Below are positions 1 to 7,629 of a stretch of 39,409 nucleotides of DNA, piece after piece. The stretch covers positions 1 to 39,409 of the forward strand of contig DGNZ01000309.1 of the NCBI GenBank assembly GCA_002389175.1, written 5' to 3'. The position numbers and the translations under genes were made by a program. This DNA is from Rhodospirillaceae bacterium UBA4479. Lineage in GTDB: Bacteria > Pseudomonadota > Alphaproteobacteria > Rhodospirillales > Casp-alpha2. The notes below the pieces were generated by a model. It did no database searches and was not told the origin of the DNA. It was given only the letters and a program-made list of their open reading frames with translations. The stretch's first letter is position 1. Every line of letters begins with the position of its first letter.

Positions 1-67
1 GTCATCCCGGCGAACGCCGGGACCCAGAACGTGTTAAAAATGGGTCCCGGATCAAGTCCGGGATGAC
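1..67. repeat. Intergenic inverted-repeat element, family E (copy 1)
   Basis: The element begins GTCATCCCGG and ends CCGGGATGAC, so its ends are perfect inverted repeats. Inside are two small stem-loops, a CCGGCGAACGCCGG hairpin on the left and a CCCGGATCAAGTCCGGG hairpin on the right, separated by an AT-rich spacer. Related elements occur at 92-196, 6488-6595, 13345-13441, 22202-22241 and 23509-23604, always outside genes. It starts at the first base of the window, so it may be longer. Confidence 0.75.
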
Positions 68-91
68 AATTTTTTTACCGCTCAGCCCCAC

Positions 92-196
92 GTCGTCCTG
101 GAATCTTTTAGACTGTCCTGAATCTTGTTCGACTTGAAAGTTTTTTGTTGGTTTAATAAAGAGCCTGGCCTTTCGCTACGCTACAGCCGGGACGAC
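92..196. repeat. Degenerate family E intergenic repeat (copy 2)
   Basis: It begins GTCGTCCTGG and ends CCGGGACGAC, with inner GGAATCTT and CTGAATCTTGTT segments resembling the GGGATCTTGTT seen in the copies at 6488 and 23509. Several positions have decayed compared with those copies. It lies just downstream of the hinT stop codon and could help end transcription of the his operon. Together with the copy at 1-67 it fills most of the gene-free stretch before hinT. Confidence 0.55.
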
Positions 197-201
197 TGGG
201 A

Positions 202-570
202 TCAATCCCGCGGCTTACTCAGCATCCGGCCCATGTGGCGGCCACCGACGACGTGCACATGCAGGTGCGGGACTTCTTGAAAGCCGTTTGTGCCGATGTT
301 CGATAGAATACGGTATCCATCATCCGCGATACCGCACATCCGCGCCACGGTGCCAACACCACGGACGAAGCCAACAATTTCCGCATCCGTCGCGTTGGCG
401 TGGAAATCATCAAAACTGACATAGGGACCCTTGGGGATCACGAGAACATGGGTTGGGGCCTGCGGCGAAATATCGTTGAACGCCAAACAATGATCGTCTT
501 CAAAGACTTTATCGCAGGGGATTTCACCACGGAGAATTTTGGCAAAGATGTTCTGATCGTCGTAACTCAT
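202..570 (-). CDS. hinT: HIT family purine nucleoside phosphoramidase (HinT-like)
   Basis: A 122-residue cytosolic HIT-fold protein that hydrolyses adenosine phosphoramidates and related AMP conjugates. The family signature is intact: H102, H104 and H106 in the HLHVHVVGG motif near the C-terminus, with the N-terminal NIFAKILRGEIP segment typical of bacterial HinT. The ATG at 570 has an AAAGGG ribosome site about nine bases upstream. It is the last gene of the DUF2628-hisH-A-F-E run, 26 bases after hisE, a position common in Alphaproteobacteria. The physiological substrate cannot be told from sequence. Confidence 0.95.
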   Translation of the reverse strand: MSYDDQNIFAKILRGEIPCDKVFEDDHCLAFNDISPQAPTHVLVIPKGPYVSFDDFHANATDAEIVGFVRGVGTVARMCGIADDGYRILSNIGTNGFQEVPHLHVHVVGGRHMGRMLSKPRD

Positions 571-596
571 ATCAAATCCCTTTTGTCGCTCATCGC

Positions 597-929
597 TTAA
601 TTTGGTCGGCTGTTCTTCTCATCGATGCCAGAAATACCCTCGCGCTTGGCCAGCTCGGCATAGACGTCTTCGGGTTTCACATCCATCGCGGCCCACATCA
701 CCAGCAAGTGATACAGCAGGTCGGCGCTTTCAGCCGTGACGGCATCCTTGCCTTCGGACAATGCGGCAATGGTGACCTCGGCCGCTTCTTCAGACAGTTT
801 CTTGCCGATCTTGGGCGGGCCACCTGCCAGCAGTTTGGCAGTATAAGACGACGATGCATCCGCACCGCGGCGGCTTTCAATCACGTCGAATAATTTCGCC
901 AGCACATCAGATGTTGATTGATCAGACAT
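597..929 (-). CDS. hisE: Phosphoribosyl-ATP pyrophosphatase
   Basis: HisE removes pyrophosphate from phosphoribosyl-ATP, the second step of histidine biosynthesis. The 110-residue protein is a stand-alone HisE rather than a HisIE fusion. It shows the MazG-type metal-binding acidic pairs E48-x-x-E51 and E67-x-x-D70 in the SEEAAEV and ESADLLYH helices. Only one base separates its ATG from the hisF stop, so the two are almost certainly translated from one message. hisG, hisD, hisC and hisI are not in this window. Confidence 0.97.
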   Translation of the reverse strand: MSDQSTSDVLAKLFDVIESRRGADASSSYTAKLLAGGPPKIGKKLSEEAAEVTIAALSEGKDAVTAESADLLYHLLVMWAAMDVKPEDVYAELAKREGISGIDEKNSRPN

Positions 930-930
930 T

Positions 931-1695
931 TCAGGTTTCCCGAATGGCGACGCCCGCCGCCTTCATATGTTCTTTGGCTTCGTGGATCGTATAGGTCCCG
1001 AAGTGAAAAATCGAGGCCGCGAGGACAGCGGATGCATGACCCTCGGTAACACCTTCGACCAGATGGTCCAGTTCGCCCACACCGCCCGATGCGATTACCG
1101 GAATGCCAACGGCGTCCGCAACCGCGCGCGTCAGCGGCAAATTAAAACCTACCTTGGTGCCATCCCGATCCATCGATGTCAGCAGAATTTCCCCAGCACC
1201 CAGGTCTTCCATTTTCTTGGCCCACGCGACGGCGTCGATGCCCGTTTCTTTGCGCCCACCGTGGGTGAAAATTTCAAACGTATCGGGTCCCGTTGCCTTC
1301 GCATCAATCGCAACGACAATGCACTGGGTGCCAAATTTCTCGGCGGCTTCGCGGACGAATTCTGGGTTGTGCACGGCGGCCGTGTTGATCGAAACCTTGT
1401 CCGCACCCGCCAATAATAATTTTCGAATGTCTTCGGTGGTGCGCACGCCGCCGCCGACGGTCAGTGGCATAAAGCATTGTTCAGCGGTCCGCGCCACCAC
1501 ATCAAAAATCGTTTCGCGGTTCTCGTGACTGGCGGTGATATCCAAAAAGCATAATTCGTCTGCGCCCGCCGCATCATAGACACGGGCCTGTTCGACCGGA
1601 TCACCAGCATCAACCAGATCGACAAAGTTCACGCCCTTAACGACACGACCGTTGTCAACATCAAGACATGGGATGATGCGGACCTTGAGGCTCAT
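931..1695 (-). CDS. hisF: Imidazole glycerol phosphate synthase, cyclase subunit
   Basis: HisF is the (beta/alpha)8 barrel that uses ammonia from HisH to convert PRFAR into imidazole glycerol phosphate and AICAR. The 254-residue sequence has both catalytic aspartates, D12 in IIPCLDVDNGRVVKG and D131 in VVAIDAK, and phosphate-binding glycine loops (GGGVRTTEDI, ASGGVGELDHL). Its ATG overlaps the hisA stop by four bases (1692-1695), indicating translational coupling. It would act as a heterodimer with HisH, encoded two genes upstream. Confidence 0.98.
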   Translation of the reverse strand: MSLKVRIIPCLDVDNGRVVKGVNFVDLVDAGDPVEQARVYDAAGADELCFLDITASHENRETIFDVVARTAEQCFMPLTVGGGVRTTEDIRKLLLAGADKVSINTAAVHNPEFVREAAEKFGTQCIVVAIDAKATGPDTFEIFTHGGRKETGIDAVAWAKKMEDLGAGEILLTSMDRDGTKVGFNLPLTRAVADAVGIPVIASGGVGELDHLVEGVTEGHASAVLAASIFHFGTYTIHEAKEHMKAAGVAIRET

Positions 1696-2429
1696 GCCGC
1701 AGCACTCCCTTGCAATAGTGCAACGGCAGCAGCCAGATCAATCCGCCCGTCATACACAGCTCGGCCCGAAATCACACCTTCAAACGTATCGCCCGCTTGG
1801 TCTTTGATCTGATGCAAATCGTCCATTGACGATACGCCGCCCGATAAAATCACGGGAATATCGACGGCGTTGGCGAGCGAGATCGTCGCGTCCAGGTTCG
1901 GGCCTTGCATCGCGCCATCACGCCCGATGTCGGTAAAGATCAGTGCAGACGCACCCGCGTCTTCGAATTGTTTCGCGAGGTCCTCGGTTTTAAGTTCCGT
2001 CACATCGGCCCAACCTTCGACGGCAACAAAGCCATCGCGCGCATCGATGCCCAATGCCACCTGACCGGGGAAAGCCTTGCATGCGTCACGTACCAATTGT
2101 GGATCACGGACGGCAACGGTCCCTAAAATCACACGGCTGAGACCACGCTCTAGCCAGCCTTCGATGGTTTCCATATTTCGGATGCCGCCGCCCAGCTGCA
2201 CCTTCATATCGACGCGGTCGAGGACACCTGTAACGGCATCGGCATTGGCAGGTTTTCCGGCGAACGCGCCATCCAGATCAACCATGTGCAACCACGTGCA
2301 ACCCGCATCGGCAAAGGCTTGTGCCTGTGCTGCCGGGTCATCGTTAAAGACAGTCGCTTGATCCATATCGCCGTGCACCAGGCGCACGCAATTGCCGCCC
2401 TTTAAATCAATCGCTGGAAAGAAAATCAT
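1692..2429 (-). CDS. hisA: ProFAR isomerase
   Basis: HisA is the barrel isomerase that opens the ribose ring of ProFAR to give PRFAR, the substrate of HisF/HisH. I place the start at the ATG at 2429, which gives MIFFPAIDLKGG, 245 residues, catalytic D8, and a four-base ATGA overlap with the hisH stop. An in-frame GTG at 2438 would add three residues but lies inside hisH and fits the family less well. The barrel phosphate loops (GGGIRNMETIEGWL, LSGGVSSMDDL) are present. It overlaps hisF by four bases at the other end. Confidence 0.97.
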   Translation of the reverse strand: MIFFPAIDLKGGNCVRLVHGDMDQATVFNDDPAAQAQAFADAGCTWLHMVDLDGAFAGKPANADAVTGVLDRVDMKVQLGGGIRNMETIEGWLERGLSRVILGTVAVRDPQLVRDACKAFPGQVALGIDARDGFVAVEGWADVTELKTEDLAKQFEDAGASALIFTDIGRDGAMQGPNLDATISLANAVDIPVILSGGVSSMDDLHQIKDQAGDTFEGVISGRAVYDGRIDLAAAVALLQGSAAA

Positions 2430-3070
2430 GGCTTCCACCGCAAAAAGTTGGTGATGATCCGAAGGCCTGCGTGTTGGCTTTTTTCCGGATGAAATTGTGT
2501 ACCGACCATATTGTCACGACCGACCGCCGCGGTGATTTCACTACCATAATGCACTGAGGCCAAGCGCTGCATCGGGTTGGTGGGCACCAAGTGATACGAG
2601 TGCACGAAGTAGACATGCATGCCCGATGCGATGCCCTGCAAAAACGGATGTGGGTTTTCAGGGATCACCAATTCGTTCCAGCCCATATGCGGAATTTTTA
2701 AGTTCGGGTCATCGGGGCGAATACGATCGACGTCGCCGGGGATCCAATCGAAACCATCCGTGGCACCATGCTCTAGCCCGCGCGATGCCATCAACTGCAT
2801 ACCGACGCAGATGCCAAAGAACGGCTTACCGGCATCTTCGACATGTTCGCGGATCGCCTCGGCCATGCCATCGACCGCAAGAAGTCCGCGTTTGCAATCA
2901 GCAAACGCACCGACGCCCGGCAGCACAACGCGGTCCGCTTTGCGTACTTCGTCAGGATCACTGGTGACGAGAATTGTTTCGGGGAGTTCTGCTTCGGCGA
3001 CTGCGCGCTCAAACGACTTGGCGGCAGAGCGCAAATTACCCGATCCGTAATCGACGATGGCGACGGTCAT
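2426..3070 (-). CDS. hisH: Imidazole glycerol phosphate synthase, glutaminase subunit
   Basis: HisH is the class I glutamine amidotransferase that feeds ammonia to HisF. The triad is complete in this 214-residue protein: nucleophile C88 in GICVGMQLM, and H194 with E196 in QFHPEKS. The N-terminus VAIVDYGSGNLRS is characteristic of the family. It overlaps the upstream DUF2628 gene and the downstream hisA by four bases each, so the order DUF2628-hisH-hisA-hisF-hisE is tightly coupled. Confidence 0.98.
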   Translation of the reverse strand: MTVAIVDYGSGNLRSAAKSFERAVAEAELPETILVTSDPDEVRKADRVVLPGVGAFADCKRGLLAVDGMAEAIREHVEDAGKPFFGICVGMQLMASRGLEHGATDGFDWIPGDVDRIRPDDPNLKIPHMGWNELVIPENPHPFLQGIASGMHVYFVHSYHLVPTNPMQRLASVHYGSEITAAVGRDNMVGTQFHPEKSQHAGLRIITNFLRWKP

Positions 3071-3459
3071 GGATAAATTCCACCGCCTGAAATATCGGCG
3101 CGCTCAAGAAAACGTCGCAACGCATCGTCTTTGTTTTTACCCGTAACGACACCTGCTTCGGTGAAGCCGCGTTGATCCAGCTGCCAGCGGCGAATGTCAT
3201 TGCCGATGAAACCGACCTCAAGCGAAATGGCGATTGTCACCAAAGCCTGCACGGTTTCGTTAACGCCAAGCGCTTCAACGACGGTTCCAGCCAACATGAC
3301 GACAGCAAAAATCGCCAGCGCAGGCCACCACATACGTGTCGCCAACGCCCACAGGAACGTGAACAGAAACGCCGGCCAAGAGAAGCCCTCTTTAACCAAA
3401 ACCAGATCGCGCTCGGCATCACGACCGTGATCACGAAGAAATACTGAATAAAGACGCAT
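3067..3459 (-). CDS. DUF2628 membrane protein of the his operon
   Basis: A 130-residue protein of unknown function. After a short basic N-terminus (MRLYSVFLRDHGRDAE) there is a hydrophobic central part, about residues 27-85, that could form two or three membrane helices, then a soluble tail. The motif VKEGFSWPAFLFTFLWAL matches the DUF2628 family, whose members commonly sit between hisB and hisH in Alphaproteobacteria. It overlaps hisH by four bases, so it is co-translated with the amidotransferase. No role in histidine synthesis has been shown to my knowledge; a link would be inferred from position only. Confidence 0.85.
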   Translation of the reverse strand: MRLYSVFLRDHGRDAERDLVLVKEGFSWPAFLFTFLWALATRMWWPALAIFAVVMLAGTVVEALGVNETVQALVTIAISLEVGFIGNDIRRWQLDQRGFTEAGVVTGKNKDDALRRFLERADISGGGIYP

Positions 3460-3469
3460 TAACTTATAC

Positions 3470-3577
3470 CCCCCTCACCTAGCCTCTCCCCCCAAAGGTG
3501 GGAGAGGGATGAGATCGAGAAATGTTTCGTCAGGGTTCCTCTCCCTCATGGAATGGGGGAGAGGACAGGTGAGGGGG
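3470..3577. repeat. Intergenic inverted-repeat element, family F (copy 1)
   Basis: The left end reads CCCCTCACCTAGCCTCTCCC and the right end is its near-complement, GGGGAGAGGACAGGTGAGGG, giving terminal inverted repeats of about 20 bases. An inner second pair (GGGAGAGGG / CCTCTCCC) flanks a central AGATCGAG segment also seen in the copy at 22274-22380. The element fills the gap between hisB and the DUF2628 gene. It has no coding capacity, so it looks like a small non-autonomous mobile element. Confidence 0.8.
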
Positions 3578-3587
3578 TTGCCCTCAA

Positions 3588-4175
3588 TCAAAGCACACCC
3601 TTAGTCGACGGCACTTCGTCGGCTTTGCGTGGATCAATTTCAATCGCCTGGCGCAACGCCCGCGCGATCCCCTTGTAGCACGATTCAACAATATGGTGGT
3701 TGTTCTCGCCGTACAGGTTTTCGACATGGAGCGTAATGCCCGCCGCCTGGGCAAATGCCTGGAACCATTCTTTGAACAATTCAGTGTCCATATCGCCAAG
3801 CTTTGGCTTGGTGAACTCAACCCGCCATATCAGGTAAGGACGGTTTGAGATATCCAACGCCACACGGCTGAGGGTTTCATCCATCGGGATATAGGCCGAG
3901 CCATAGCGTGTGATGCCCTTGCGGTCACCCAAAGCCATCGCAAAGGCTTCACCGATGGCGATGCCGGTGTCTTCGGTGGTGTGATGGAAGTCGATATGCA
4001 GGTCACCCTCTGCCTTTACGGTCAGGTCGATCAGGCTGTGGCGCGATAGCTGCTCCAACATGTGATCAAGAAAGCCAATCCCGGTCGAAACGTCATATTG
4101 TCCGGTGCCATCAAGGTCGAGGCTGACCGAAATTTGCGTTTCTTTTGTGTTTCTCTCAACAGAGGCGGTGCGCAT
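3588..4175 (-). CDS. hisB: Imidazoleglycerol-phosphate dehydratase
   Basis: This Mn-dependent enzyme dehydrates imidazole glycerol phosphate to imidazole acetol phosphate. At 195 residues it is the monofunctional form without a histidinol-phosphatase domain. Metal-binding motifs are intact: DHMLEQLSRH (about 37-46), HHTTEDTGIAIGEA (64-77) and ENNHHIVESCYKG near the C-terminus. It is transcribed toward DUF2628-hisHAFE but is separated from them by a family F repeat, so it may or may not share their transcript. It diverges from hslV across a 145-base region. Confidence 0.98.
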   Translation of the reverse strand: MRTASVERNTKETQISVSLDLDGTGQYDVSTGIGFLDHMLEQLSRHSLIDLTVKAEGDLHIDFHHTTEDTGIAIGEAFAMALGDRKGITRYGSAYIPMDETLSRVALDISNRPYLIWRVEFTKPKLGDMDTELFKEWFQAFAQAAGITLHVENLYGENNHHIVESCYKGIARALRQAIEIDPRKADEVPSTKGVL

Positions 4176-4260
4176 AACGGAACTCCTTTGAAATGCGGGC
4201 TTCTTCTAACAGGTCAGATGCGAATTCGCCAGCCCTGAGGCCGCGTAAAAATGAATCCGC

Positions 4261-4291
4261 CTTGACCGCTTAGACAGATCAGACCACATAA
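4261..4291 (+). promoter_or_regulatory. Candidate heat-shock (sigma-32 type) promoter of hslVU
   Basis: CTTGAC at 4261-4266 is followed after 17 bases by CCACATAA at 4284-4291, resembling the sigma-32 pattern (CTTGAA ... CCCCATNT). It lies 30 bases before the hslV ATG in the hisB-hslV divergent region. hslVU is a heat-shock operon in many Proteobacteria, which supports the reading. This is a match by eye to a loose consensus. Confidence 0.4.
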
Positions 4292-4320
4292 CTATGAAGA
4301 AAGATTAACAAGGAAAAACC

Positions 4321-4872
4321 ATGGCTTCCGATACTTCTCCCGTGATTTGGCACGGCACGACCATTTTATCTGTCCGCAAGAACGGCACTGTTGTGATTGC
4401 CGGTGACGGTCAAGTCAGCTTGGGTGATACCGTGATCAAGTCGAATGCCCGTAAAGTACGTCGCTTGGCTGGCGACAATGTGATCGCCGGTTTTGCGGGT
4501 GCCACCGCCGATGCTTTTACGCTGTTTGAGCGCCTGGAAGGCAAGCTGGAACAGTATCCCAACCAACTTATGCGGGCTGCGGTTGAACTGGCCAAGGACT
4601 GGCGAACCGACCGTTATTTGCGTCGTCTCGAAGCCATGATGGCCGTCGCAGACAAAGACGTATCGTTGATTCTAACCGGGACCGGCGATGTGTTAGAGCC
4701 CGCAGATGGCCTGATCGGCATTGGATCGGGTGGGAACTACGCGCTATCTGCTGCCCGTGCCCTTTATGATATCGAAGATATGGACGCCGAGGCGATTGCC
4801 ACCAAATCGATGGCTGTCGCGGCTGATATCTGCGTTTACACCAACACCAGCGTTTTGATTGAAAAAATATGA
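4321..4872 (+). CDS. hslV: ATP-dependent protease HslVU, peptidase subunit
   Basis: HslV is the proteasome-beta-like threonine protease that forms two stacked hexamers capped by HslU and degrades misfolded and regulatory proteins. The 183-residue precursor carries a 12-residue leader before the catalytic threonine T13 (sequence HG-TTILSVRK). Enterobacterial HslV lacks such a leader, needing only Met removal; a short propeptide is usual in Alphaproteobacteria. The GDGQVSLG loop is present. AAGGAA lies just upstream of the ATG, and the stop overlaps the hslU start by four bases. Confidence 0.98.
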   Translation: MASDTSPVIWHGTTILSVRKNGTVVIAGDGQVSLGDTVIKSNARKVRRLAGDNVIAGFAGATADAFTLFERLEGKLEQYPNQLMRAAVELAKDWRTDRYLRRLEAMMAVADKDVSLILTGTGDVLEPADGLIGIGSGGNYALSAARALYDIEDMDAEAIATKSMAVAADICVYTNTSVLIEKI

Positions 4873-6179
4873 CGAGTTTTACCCCCCGCGAGATCGTTTC
4901 TGAGCTCGACCGTTTCATCGTTGGCCAGAATGATGCCAAAAAAGCCGTGGCGATTGCGCTTCGAAACCGTTGGCGGCGCCAGCAGCTTGAAGGGTTGATG
5001 CACGAAGAGGTCTTGCCCAAAAATATCCTGATGATCGGCCCAACGGGCGTAGGTAAAACCGAAATCGCACGGCGCTTGGCCAAACTGGTGCAGGCCCCGT
5101 TCATTAAGATTGAAGCCACCAAATTCACCGAAGTCGGTTACGTTGGCCGCGATGTTGAGCAGATCATCCGAGACTTACTTGAAGTTGCGATCCATATGGC
5201 GCGTGATGATATGCGTCAAAAGGTTGAGGCAAAAGCCGAACTGAACGCCGAAAACCGAGTGCTCGACGCGCTGGTTGGCGACAGTGCGTCCAAGGAAACC
5301 CGCGATAAGTTCCGGACCATGCTGCGCAATGGCGAGCTTGGCGATAAAGAGATTGAGGTTGAGTTGGCCGACACCAGCGGCGGCGGCATGCCTACCATGG
5401 AAATCCCCGGCATGCCCGGCGCGCAAATGGGCATGGTCAATATTGGCGATATGCTGGGTAAAGCCTTTGGTCAGCAGACCAAAAAGAAAAAGATCTCTGT
5501 CGATGAATCCTATCATTTGCTGCTTCAAGAAGAAGCCGACAAGCTTTTGGACCAGGATGACGTATTGAAAACCGCCATCGATAACGTGGAAAACAACGGC
5601 ATCGTTTTCTTGGACGAGATCGACAAAATCACGGCGCGTTCCGATCATGGCGGTGCCGATGTCAGCCGCGAAGGCGTACAACGCGACTTGCTGCCGTTGA
5701 TTGAGGGGACCACCGTTGCCACCAAACATGGCCAAGTTAAAACAGACCACATTCTGTTTATTGCGTCCGGTGCGTTTCACGTTGCCAAACCTTCTGACAT
5801 GTTACCGGAACTTCAAGGGCGTTTACCGATCCGGGTGAACCTGGATGCGCTGACCCGTGATGATTTCGTGCGTATTCTAACAGAACCCGAAGCCAGTTTG
5901 GTGAAGCAATATACCGCGTTAATGGCCGTCGAAGAAGTAACGCTCGACTTCGCCGATGACGCCATTAGTGAAATTGCCGACTTGGCCGCTGAGATCAACC
6001 AAGGGGTTGAGAACATCGGTGCGCGGCGCTTGCATACCGTGATGGAAAAGCTGGTCGAGGACATCAGCTTTACGGCGTCTGAACGTAGCGGTGAAGAGAT
6101 CACCATCGATGCGGCCTACGTGAAAAAAGAAGTCACAGACCTGGCCCGGAACGCGGATATTTCCAAGTTTATTCTTTAG
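4869..6179 (+). CDS. hslU: ATP-dependent protease HslVU, ATPase subunit
   Basis: HslU is the AAA+ unfoldase that feeds substrates into HslV. The 436-residue sequence has Walker A GPTGVGKT at 57-64, the pore loop GYVG at 90-93, the long inserted I-domain from about 110 to 240 (with the Gly/Met-rich TSGGGMPTMEIPGMPGAQMG stretch), Walker B VFLDEID at 246-252, and the C-terminal DISKFIL tail that docks into HslV. It overlaps hslV by four bases, so the subunits are co-translated. A family F repeat begins eight bases after the stop. Confidence 0.99.
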   Translation: MTSFTPREIVSELDRFIVGQNDAKKAVAIALRNRWRRQQLEGLMHEEVLPKNILMIGPTGVGKTEIARRLAKLVQAPFIKIEATKFTEVGYVGRDVEQIIRDLLEVAIHMARDDMRQKVEAKAELNAENRVLDALVGDSASKETRDKFRTMLRNGELGDKEIEVELADTSGGGMPTMEIPGMPGAQMGMVNIGDMLGKAFGQQTKKKKISVDESYHLLLQEEADKLLDQDDVLKTAIDNVENNGIVFLDEIDKITARSDHGGADVSREGVQRDLLPLIEGTTVATKHGQVKTDHILFIASGAFHVAKPSDMLPELQGRLPIRVNLDALTRDDFVRILTEPEASLVKQYTALMAVEEVTLDFADDAISEIADLAAEINQGVENIGARRLHTVMEKLVEDISFTASERSGEEITIDAAYVKKEVTDLARNADISKFIL

Positions 6180-6187
6180 CGGATTAG

Positions 6188-6293
6188 CCCCTCACTTGTC
6201 CTCTCCCCTATTTCATGAGGGAGAGGGACCCTGTATTTCCATGACTCGTTCTAATCCCTCTCCCCGTTTGGGGGGAGAGGTTAGGTGAGGGGG
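6188..6293. repeat. Intergenic inverted-repeat element, family F (copy 2)
   Basis: The left end is CCCCTCACTTGTCCTCTCCC and the right end is GGGGAGAGGTTAGGTGAGGG, with an inner GAGGGAGAGGG / CCCTCTCCCC pair. Relative to the copy at 3470 the core is inverted: the GGTTAGGTGAGG-type end is on the right here. It starts right after hslU and opens the gene-free block 6180-6607, which contains three repeat elements and no convincing gene. Confidence 0.8.
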
Positions 6294-6355
6294 TTCATCA
6301 AGAACACGATGAAATAGTTACGGTCCGGGCAGACTTAATATCAAAAATATTCTCT

Positions 6356-6421
6356 GTCATTCCCGCGCAGGCGGGAATCCATTTTGCATCTCGTATAGAC
6401 CCCCGCCTGCGCGGGGGTGAC
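6356..6421. repeat. ATTCCC-N8-GGGAAT (dRS3-like) repeat element
   Basis: A 20-base palindrome of the form ATTCCC-N8-GGGAAT spans 6359-6378, and a matching inverted CCCCCGCCTGCGCGGGGG hairpin lies at about 6400-6417, so the whole element can fold back on itself between GTCAT and GTGAC ends. The ATTCCC-N8-GGGAAT core is the same pattern as the dRS3 element known from Neisseria, and similar units occur in many Proteobacteria. It is unlike the family E and F copies on either side. Confidence 0.65.
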
Positions 6422-6487
6422 GGCTAAGGTAAAAATTTACCGAAATATGGCACCCATTGTTTTTCCATGATGACAAGTGAAGTAAAT

Positions 6488-6595
6488 CGTCGTCCCAGAA
6501 GCCAACAGGCTGTCCGGGATCTTGTTTCTACAAAAATAGATTTAATGTCTGGATAGAACATCCCGGTCTTCCGCTTCGCTTCATCCCGGACGACG
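6488..6595. repeat. Intergenic inverted-repeat element, family E (copy 3)
   Basis: It begins CGTCGTCCCAG and ends CATCCCGGACGACG, with inner CTGTCCGGGATCTTGTT shared with the copy at 23509-23604. It lies immediately downstream of the XRE gene stop at 6608 and could serve as a bidirectional transcription end for hslU and the XRE gene. Confidence 0.75.
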
Positions 6596-6607
6596 TGGCG
6601 AAATGAG

Positions 6608-6991
6608 TTAATGCGTCGGCCCTGAAGGCTGCGATCCGACGCGGAGCTTCACTTCGGCGATCATCCAATCCAGGGTTTCTTCGTCCATTTCGGTGACGTG
6701 ATGGGCCAGCAGATTGGCGAGCTCGGTCGCCTTTGGGTTGAGACCCGATGTGTCGACTGTGACTTTGGGGTGCGAGAGATCCGCCAATTGGCTGATTTCC
6801 TCAGACTCATCCCACATCAATCCAAAATAACCACAAATTTGCGCAACCAACCCCGAACTGGGGCGGCCGCGATGGCCGTGCTCCAACGCAGAAAAATACG
6901 CTGATGATACGCCCAAATCTGCGGCCATCTGTTTTAAGGTGATGCCGCGCACGTTGCGATGTTCGCGAATGCGTTTGCCGAATGGTGTCAT
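6608..6991 (-). CDS. XRE family helix-turn-helix transcriptional regulator
   Basis: A 127-residue DNA-binding protein. Residues 1-60 form a Cro/C1-type HTH: FGKRIREHRNVRGITLKQMAADLGVSSAYFSALEHG, with the recognition helix around SSAYFSALEHGHRG. The remainder is acidic and helical (EMDEETLDWMIAEVKLR) and may mediate dimerisation. It follows smr by 57 bases on the same strand; an XRE gene next to smr is a recurring arrangement in Alphaproteobacteria. Nothing in the sequence identifies its targets. Confidence 0.85.
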   Translation of the reverse strand: MTPFGKRIREHRNVRGITLKQMAADLGVSSAYFSALEHGHRGRPSSGLVAQICGYFGLMWDESEEISQLADLSHPKVTVDTSGLNPKATELANLLAHHVTEMDEETLDWMIAEVKLRVGSQPSGPTH

Positions 6992-7048
6992 GCAATCAGG
7001 TTAGCCTCGAAAAACTTAATAAATGGTCTCTGTGAGGGGATTCAGCGA

Positions 7049-7627
7049 TTATCGTTGACGCTTAATCCGGATATATAACGCGCCATCGCCGCCATCCTTG
7101 ACCGCTGCATAGGAAAACACGGTGACCCAATCACGGATTGGCGATTGGTTAAGCCATCTGGGCACCGCTTCTTTGAGGACACCAACTTGGCCCGTACCGC
7201 GTTTACCCTTGCCAGTAATCACCAAGACGGTGCGATGCCCATCGTAAAAACTCCGCTCCAAGAAAGTCTCCAGGGCCCGATGTGCGGTCGACTGGACATG
7301 ACCGTGCAAATCCAATCGGGCATCAATCCCCAACTGACCACGTTTCAAGCGTCGCGCAGTGCGCTTATCCATCATATTGGTCTGCCCAGGAGCGAGAGTA
7401 GGCGGCAAGACTGGGCGCGGTGTGATGATTTCATTTGGCGGTAAAGTCGCCCTCATACGGGGGGAGCGTTTTTTAGAAGTCTCTGAAGGATCCGATAGCT
7501 GTTCTAATGCCGCCACAAACGTCGCATCATCTATAGTTGAGCGCGTGATGTCCTTGGTCACGTGCGTCCATAGGTCTTTTTCAGCTTTGGATAAGGCCCG
7601 CTGACCCGGTGGCTTTTTGGCCGCCAT
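7049..7627 (-). CDS. Smr/MutS2-C domain protein
   Basis: A 192-residue protein with a basic, low-complexity N-terminal half and a C-terminal Smr domain from about residue 100. The signature is clear: LDLHGH at 105-110 and the glycine-rich VITGKGKRGTG loop at about 136-146, followed by VFSYAAVKDGGDGALYIRIKR. Smr domains are DNA or RNA nicking or binding modules; this stand-alone form has no assigned substrate. In related genomes it usually follows mltA directly; here lutABC lies between. Its ATG is two bases past the lutC stop. Confidence 0.93.
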   Translation of the reverse strand: MAAKKPPGQRALSKAEKDLWTHVTKDITRSTIDDATFVAALEQLSDPSETSKKRSPRMRATLPPNEIITPRPVLPPTLAPGQTNMMDKRTARRLKRGQLGIDARLDLHGHVQSTAHRALETFLERSFYDGHRTVLVITGKGKRGTGQVGVLKEAVPRWLNQSPIRDWVTVFSYAAVKDGGDGALYIRIKRQR

Positions 7628-7629
7628 GA

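Noticed and set aside
5175..5780. A 201-codon open frame on the minus strand within hslU
   Set aside because: It lies wholly antisense to a confidently identified gene, has no family resemblance, and reflects codon bias of hslU.
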